A stretch of DNA of 64,000 nt from Echinometra lucunter (lineage: Eukaryota; Echinodermata; Echinoidea; Camarodonta; Echinometridae), in assembly GCA_029962745.1 (NCBI GenBank), contig CM057157.1, positions 22,438,088-22,502,087 of the forward strand, written 5' to 3'. Position numbers and translations under genes: made by a program. Position 1 is the stretch's first letter. The number at the start of each line of letters is the position of its first letter. The notes below the pieces were generated by a model. That model worked only from the letters and a program-made list of their open reading frames with translations. It made no database searches and was not told the origin of the DNA. This document shows, piece after piece, positions 58,517-64,000 of this stretch.

Positions 58517-58890
58517 GTAAGTTTTCATTTTATCTCGTTTTGTTATCACTCTGTATTTACAGCGCCATTTATGCCGTTGTTGTACTTGCTTTGCAAAATA
58601 AGGAATGTTTAAGTAAAGTTCATGTGGATGTTATTAAACATTGAGTAATCACAGAGTTAATGGTTTAGAACAACAGTAATTTGTGGAATATTTTGGGAGT
58701 AGGAGCATTCAGAACTACGAATCCTTTTTTATTTTCAGAAATATCAATCCCTTTTTAATTCTCAGAACTTTCCACTTTAAGATCTTTGAGATTAGAATAG
58801 CATAAAATTTGTCATATGTGAACAAATCATTAATGTTTCAAGCTCTCTTTCAAAAGACTTATCACATTTTTTCTCTCTCTCTTTGTCCAG

Positions 58891-59027
58891 ACCCTTTGCT
58901 GGGAGGTGTCAGTTGGTGATGCTGTGAGGACTGATCTGCCTTTCTGCGACATTTGTGTTGCTGATTTTCTATAGCTGATCTTGTCTTCCTTAGTCAACTT
59001 CAAGCTCTGTCACATGCCATTGCTTAG
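58891..59027 (+). other. Possible untranslated exon 2 of a downstream transcript
   Basis: Preceded by a strong pyrimidine tract ending ctttgtccag and followed by gtaaga. Stops occur in all frames, so it would be UTR or a non-coding RNA. Confidence 0.3.
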
Positions 59028-59184
59028 GTAAGATTTCTTTTTTTTGCAATATATTCATTACAGAGTATCTCCAAAAAATGCAATAATATTTTAATGAGCA
59101 GTAGTCCAGGGACGTCCCTGGACTAATTAGCAGTCCATATATCTATGCAAGGGCAAGTCCAATGTATGTGCCATAAGTTGAGTA

Positions 59185-59700
59185 TCTTTACGCCTTCTCC
59201 CACCGAAGGTGGAGGTATTATGTTTTCAGGTTGTCCATCCTTCTGTCTTTGTTATTGCAAGCATTTCAAGAACTATTTGCATTTTGAACTTCAAACTCAA
59301 GGAACTAGTAATATGTAGTATGCCATCATCATTGACAATCTAATTAGCGAGTTTGCAGATACAATCTGAGCATGAGCAGATGAAAGTCATTGGGGATAAA
59401 ACCGAAAACCCACTACTGACACGAATACATGATAATTATGTGCTGATAATTATACATGATATGCATTCCATGATACCCAGGTGGAAGCATTCTTTTCAAA
59501 AGGGAAAATAAAAGCTATTCATGCGGCACCTCAGTCACTTTGGGAGGGACAATTCTAAGTGCAAAAAAAAGGGAACTCTCTATGTCTAAAATATGGATTA
59601 TTTGAGGTCATTCGGGACATGAGCTAACTACTAACTGGCTTATTGGATTTGGGGATAAATAGCTCAAAGGTCAAAGGTCAATGAGGTCAATGTGCATGGA
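59185..59700. repeat. Decayed third copy of the gtccgtcc-type element
   Basis: cttctcccaccgaaggtgga, attatgttttcaggttgtcc, then gaacttcaaactc and caaaggtcaaaggtcaatga echo the elements at 39,689 and 42,490. Confidence 0.6.
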
Positions 59701-60311
59701 ATTATAGATTTGTTATTGTTGTTATCACTATATTTCAACTATGACTAAGAAGAGACAGAGTGTTGGGTTGTTAGGTCAAAGATGTTAGTTAACAAGTAAT
59801 TATCTTTTTTTTTTTTTTGTATTCTTGTCACAATGATACAAGAACAGTTTGGACCATGAAGTTAATTGAATATAGGTGAAGGCATATAGGTGATGCAGTC
59901 GCATTCATTTTTTAAAATTATATCATGGAATTGACATGGAAAATTGGAAATATCAATATAGGTGATATTTTGTCTGATTTAAGCTGCACAAACGGGGTTA
60001 TCAGCTTGAACCATTCTATCAGATGAGCTTCATGGATGGACATTTGAAAAAAAAATTGAATGTTTGAAGGCCTGTCAAAATTAGGTGATTAATTAAGCTA
60101 TATTATATTTCATTGTGAAGGGTACCATTGATATGCTGTTAGACTGTGGATAATGGCTGTTGTGTAAAACCACATCTACCATCTATAACTCGGAGGCACT
60201 TTTGAGGCGACTGTAAAGTGAGGGGTAAAAATAATGATGTCTGAGAAGTTAAGACTAGAAATTAATCCGGGTATAAATGGATAAAGTGCACCAATTGCCT
60301 CGTCAACTGCT

Positions 60312-60402
60312 TGTGGTGCAGTGGTTAAAGCCACTGTCAGAGCTCGATATATTACTAGTCATGCTAGTTAAGGGTTCGAATCCCTGTGACGCTGGTCATT
60401 TT
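60312..60402 (+). mobile_element. tRNA-derived SINE-like sequence
   Basis: A box tggtgcagtggttaaagcc, B box gggttcgaatccc, followed by a T run (possible Pol III stop). No convincing acceptor stem. Confidence 0.5.
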
Positions 60403-60427
60403 TTTTTGTCGTTATGAAATTGATGGC

Positions 60428-60712
60428 AATGGCGTTCACTATGAACATGACGCACAAAGAAAGCAGACAAAATAAACAACCCCTCATTCTAGCCTTCACA
60501 ATGGTTCTGAAAGTCAAAAGAACATCCCTTCACTGCTATTGTCTAAAATATGTGGAACAGGTGCCACATGCATATTCACCTGGAACTACATGATTAAACA
60601 TAACAGCTGTGAAGGGATGTTCTTTTGATTACCAGAACCACTGTGAAGGGTAGAATGAGAGGTTGTTTATTTTGTCCGCTTTGTTTTCTGCCATGTTCAT
60701 AGTGGTTTATTC
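60428..60712. mobile_element. Foldback element, about 285 bases
   Basis: Arms of about 110 bases: cactatgaacatg with catgttcatagtg, cattctagccttcacaatgg with ccactgtgaagggtagaatg, and aaagaacatcccttcac with gtgaagggatgttcttt. Confidence 0.85.
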
Positions 60713-61570
60713 CGTTGTCAAAATAGTTAAAGTATGATAGATATTCTTCAATCAGGTCACTTCGTTGTCACCCTCAATTCATAGTCGCCTAAAAAGTGCC
60801 TACCCTATAACTCCAACATCAATAATTTTTAAAGCACAACAACTTATCACTTAGTGGATCACTTTTTTATGATATTGATTGCACTTCAGCAATACTGTTG
60901 AATCTCAAATTTGCTTAAGACCCAAAACATTAGCTAGAATAATAATAACGGTAAAAGCAGTGATGATATTAAAATCAGTGAGAAACAAGATATTCATATT
61001 CAGTAAACACCTGTAATAAATGTTCTCTGGAACTGACAATGCAACAGAGCCATACATGCTCATTAGGATTTCATGGCATTTATTAGCTTGAAAGAAAAAA
61101 AGGTCAAAAAGGGGAGGGGGCGTGTAAGTTTTGAATATAATGGGGTATCAGAGTACCATTTACTGGGTATTTACAGGATGAAATAAATGTTCCATGAACC
61201 AACAGACAAGACAAATCATTGAATTAGAAATCCCTTAGCATTTAACATTGCAACATATTGTCTGTCCCTAATTGATATCCGTCTGTGATGATTTCAAATC
61301 ATTTCTAATTTACGAATATTTGATTCTTATAATCTTAGTTTCATTCTTACATATTATAGGGCTCTAGCTAGTGAGATAGCTCAGTATGTTTATTATTTTG
61401 ATTTTTTTTTCCCGCTTTTCGAAACATTTTTTTTATCCAGTCATGGATGGAAAAATTTGAATAAAATTAAAATAAAAATGTGGCATGAACATTCCTGTAG
61501 GAATATTATTGAATACTTTTTTTTTTTTTTTTGCTTTCCAATACATTGGTATTTGATCTATAATTTGCTG

Positions 61571-61608
<38 letters not shown>

Positions 61609-63470
61609 AAAATCTTAAGATTTTTTTTTACTTTTTTAAATGAAAATAAAATTTCCACCTCAATGCTACACGTAATTCTTAACTCATCAGGCTTGCATAT
61701 CTTAATTTGTTGTGGTTGGTAGGTGTGGAACAAAATATATGACTGGGATTTGCCCAAAAGTATACTCGGCCATTTTAAATGAAACTTTCCGTAGTCTGTG
61801 ATGTACATACATAGAAATACAGCTTATTCTTTTGATATTGAAGAGGATTTTAGTGAACAGTACAAAGTTATGATTTTTGCATGACCTTGCATTTTTCAGA
61901 TGTTGCAAATAAAGCATACTGAATATAGCATCCAGAGACAAATGTATTTATACATGTACTTTCGATCGAAGTTTATATGGTTTTTCACTCCCTTCTACAA
62001 GCCAAATATTCTCTAGGTTGCTGGATATCCTTGTGTCAAGACATTCTTTCATAATTTGTATTTGGCTCTTAACCCCTCAACTACTGAATTTCTCTGTTTC
62101 ATAGGCTTAATATGTGGGCCACTGGGTTCCTGTAGTCAGTGGGTTAAACAAAATGTAGGTTGACAAAATAACCAAATTCAAAAATATTTTTCACTTATTA
62201 ACCCTGCTACTCAGGAATGCTGCTAATGTTAAAAATCACAAGAAAAAAGGTTGATATGCATGAAATTAAAGATTTTGTTTTATCATCACCGTATCTTAAC
62301 TGTTTATGTATGCCAGGGAGACAAAGCGATCAGACTTTTGGTTCGTTAGGGAAGAGGTCCATTAACATGTAGTGCTATAGGTTTGTTTTATTCTGGTCAT
62401 CGAAATGATTGAAGAACAGTGTGAGCCATAAAGTTAACTGAATATAGGCAGAAGTATGTATGAGACACAGTGATATTTATCTTGTTTTTAGCTAGGATAG
62501 CCTCTTTTCTCAGAGAGTCCTGCATTAAACATCAAATAGATCCTGAAATGTTTGCTATTCTAACTCCCCTGCAGGTTCAGTCCTGATGTTTCAGCAGGGG
62601 ATAAGCAGGGGATAAGCAACAAAAAAAAGGTCCAAAAGGGGGGCTGATCCCCACTCCCCCCCCCCCCCCCCCCCCCCATCTGCCACTGATACTGAGCATA
62701 ATGAGGAAAATTCAATGCAATATGAAGTGGCAGTTCTGTGAAAAATTATAAGATCACCATTTCCATTTGCACATGAGCAATTATTCTACTGAATTTTGCA
62801 ATTTTCACTCACTTTAGTTCATGATAGACACATTTCTTTTCCTTCAAACTATGCAAGAGTGGAAAATCTAATTGATTAGTGCCAGTTTGAGGAGGAAAAC
62901 TCTGTGCTGCTGCTCAAGACAGGTTTGAGTTCCAGTGAAGATCAACAATTTGTTTATTCCCTTTAGAAGAATATACAATAGAAACAATGTCTCATGAAAA
63001 GGATTGTGCTAAAAATGTTTTCATAGTTTAGTTTTAAACCCATTTGAAGGTGAATTTATATAAATTTTCAAAAATGTATTTACTTTTCATGTTTATCTTT
63101 CATATTAAAAAAGAATGACTTCAAGCCTCCTTCCAAAGTAGAGCCCTTGGTGTGCAGGTAGAACCAGAAACCCCACCTTTCAGTAATTAATCTTACAGGT
63201 GAGTGTCTGATGCAAGCTACAAGTACGTACGAAAAAATGCAAATGTACAGTAATTTGTCAAGACATTGTAAGAGTTCATTTATATGCAAAAACATTTCTT
63301 TGATAGTTTCACAACTGTTTAAAGAGGGTGGTATACCTAAAAAGAGTCGGGGAAATTTTGTATCGTTTTTGTTTTTGAACAACAAAAACAAAATTAGTCA
63401 AGGATTTAAACCCTTACTAACTACAGTACATATTATTCGAAGGAATTTTGATATAATAATATAATTATTG
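60713..63470. other. Non-coding stretch, no gene seen
   Basis: T runs near 61,517-61,600, a C run at about 62,658-62,677, and tgcaacatattgtc-type unique sequence. No exon recognised. Confidence 0.5.
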
Positions 63471-63654
63471 TGAAAACTTATAGAGCGCACACACCGTCCA
63501 AGTATACTCATGGCACTAGCCAAGCAACAGTTCTCTTTAATGGAGGTATTATACAAATACGAACAAAAGATATTCTTACTCTCATGTGACTGTAAGCACT
63601 GTTTTCTGGAAAGGGAAGTTGAAACTTAAAACCCTGTACAGCTTTTTTGGCATA

Positions 63655-63860
63655 TGTCAAAAGGGTGCGTGCGCGAAGCAAGATGGGAGGGGGGTAGGGA
63701 ACGGGGATGGCCGCACCCTTTCGAGAGAAGCCCCCCCCCCCCCCCCCCCGGTTGTCTCGAAAGGGTGGGTTGCGTGTGGGGAGTGAAGTTAACACACCCA
63801 TTCGTGGAAACCGGGGGGGGGGGGGGGGGGGGGGCTCGTCTCGAAAGGGTGTGTTGAGTA
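63655..63860. repeat. GC-rich repeat with ctcgaaagggtg units and long G/C runs
   Basis: gcaccctttcgagag, tctcgaaagggtgggttg and tctcgaaagggtgtgttg alternate with a 19-base C run (63731-63749) and a 22-base G run (63813-63834). The first unit is inverted relative to the other two. Confidence 0.75.
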
Positions 63861-64000
63861 GTCTGATGTACCAGCCATTTTTTGTTAATGTAAGTAAAAA
63901 AAAAAAAAGTAGGAAAGGAGGCAGATAGTTGGCTATCACCTGATGGGGTGTCCAAGGCAGGTGCAGATCCAGGGGATTTTTTTCAGCCCATTTTTGACCA

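Noticed and set aside
60312..60402. Functional tRNA gene
   Set aside because: A and B boxes are good but the acceptor stem does not pair and the spacing is long. The same applies to 832-895, 6,285-6,570 and 46,845-46,924.
63508..63955. Overlapping proline-rich and glycine-rich frames near the right edge
   Set aside because: Created by the G and C runs in a GC-rich repeat. No splice or domain evidence.

Overview
This window looks like nuclear DNA from a marine deuterostome invertebrate, most likely an echinoderm and probably a sea urchin. The evidence is spliced genes with GT-AG introns of about 0.1 to 4.5 kb, dense small inverted-repeat transposons, tRNA-derived SINE-like copies, and arrays of the gtccgtccgtcc type. 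There are also very many long poly(G)/poly(C) runs, and the two genes have familiar metazoan families. The species assignment is an inference from repeat style and gene families; no marker gene settles it. A 500-base run of N (27,229-27,728) marks an assembly gap.

Two protein-coding genes are supported, both on the + strand. (1) About 1.2-11.2 kb (possibly to 12.1 or 15.7 kb): the 3' part of a leucine-rich-repeat G-protein-coupled receptor of the relaxin-receptor/GRL101 type. Eight exons of 72 or 75 bases each encode one leucine-rich repeat, all in the same splice phase. They are followed by one large exon holding the cysteine-rich hinge and all seven membrane helices. The 5' end lies left of the window. 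The 3' end is ambiguous, with a stop just after helix 7 or a weak donor feeding one of two phase-compatible tail exons. (2) 29,983-53,467: a complete 17-exon thimet oligopeptidase/neurolysin (M3 zinc peptidase) gene that splices to a 667-residue protein with HEFGH and the downstream glutamate ligand at the expected spacing.

The standout observation is in the peptidase gene. The exon carrying the catalytic HEFGH motif is present twice in tandem (49,424-49,497 and 49,570-49,643). Both copies are 74 bases long, in the same phase, with intact splice sites and only 72 bases between them. Using both or neither would shift the frame. The zinc-binding half differs only at synonymous sites, while the following 11 residues have diverged. 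This reads as a mutually exclusive exon pair that would give two peptidase isoforms with different sequence just behind the active-site helix. A decayed duplicate of a second catalytic-domain exon lies at 51,261-51,350, upstream of exon 15.

Between the genes (12-30 kb) lies a repeat-rich block. It includes a satellite of 23 direct copies of a roughly 206-base unit (16.44-21.1 kb), a GC-rich palindromic minisatellite at its edge, and about nine diverged units of the same satellite in inverted orientation up to 26.8 kb. One of the inverted units is split by a roughly 520-base foldback transposon. The introns of both genes hold many non-autonomous inverted-repeat elements, SINE-like copies, minisatellites, a LINE reverse-transcriptase fragment and a Penelope-like remnant. 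Right of 53.5 kb are the 3' region of the peptidase gene, more foldback elements, and two possible untranslated exons (about 58.4-59.0 kb) of a transcript that would continue out of the window.
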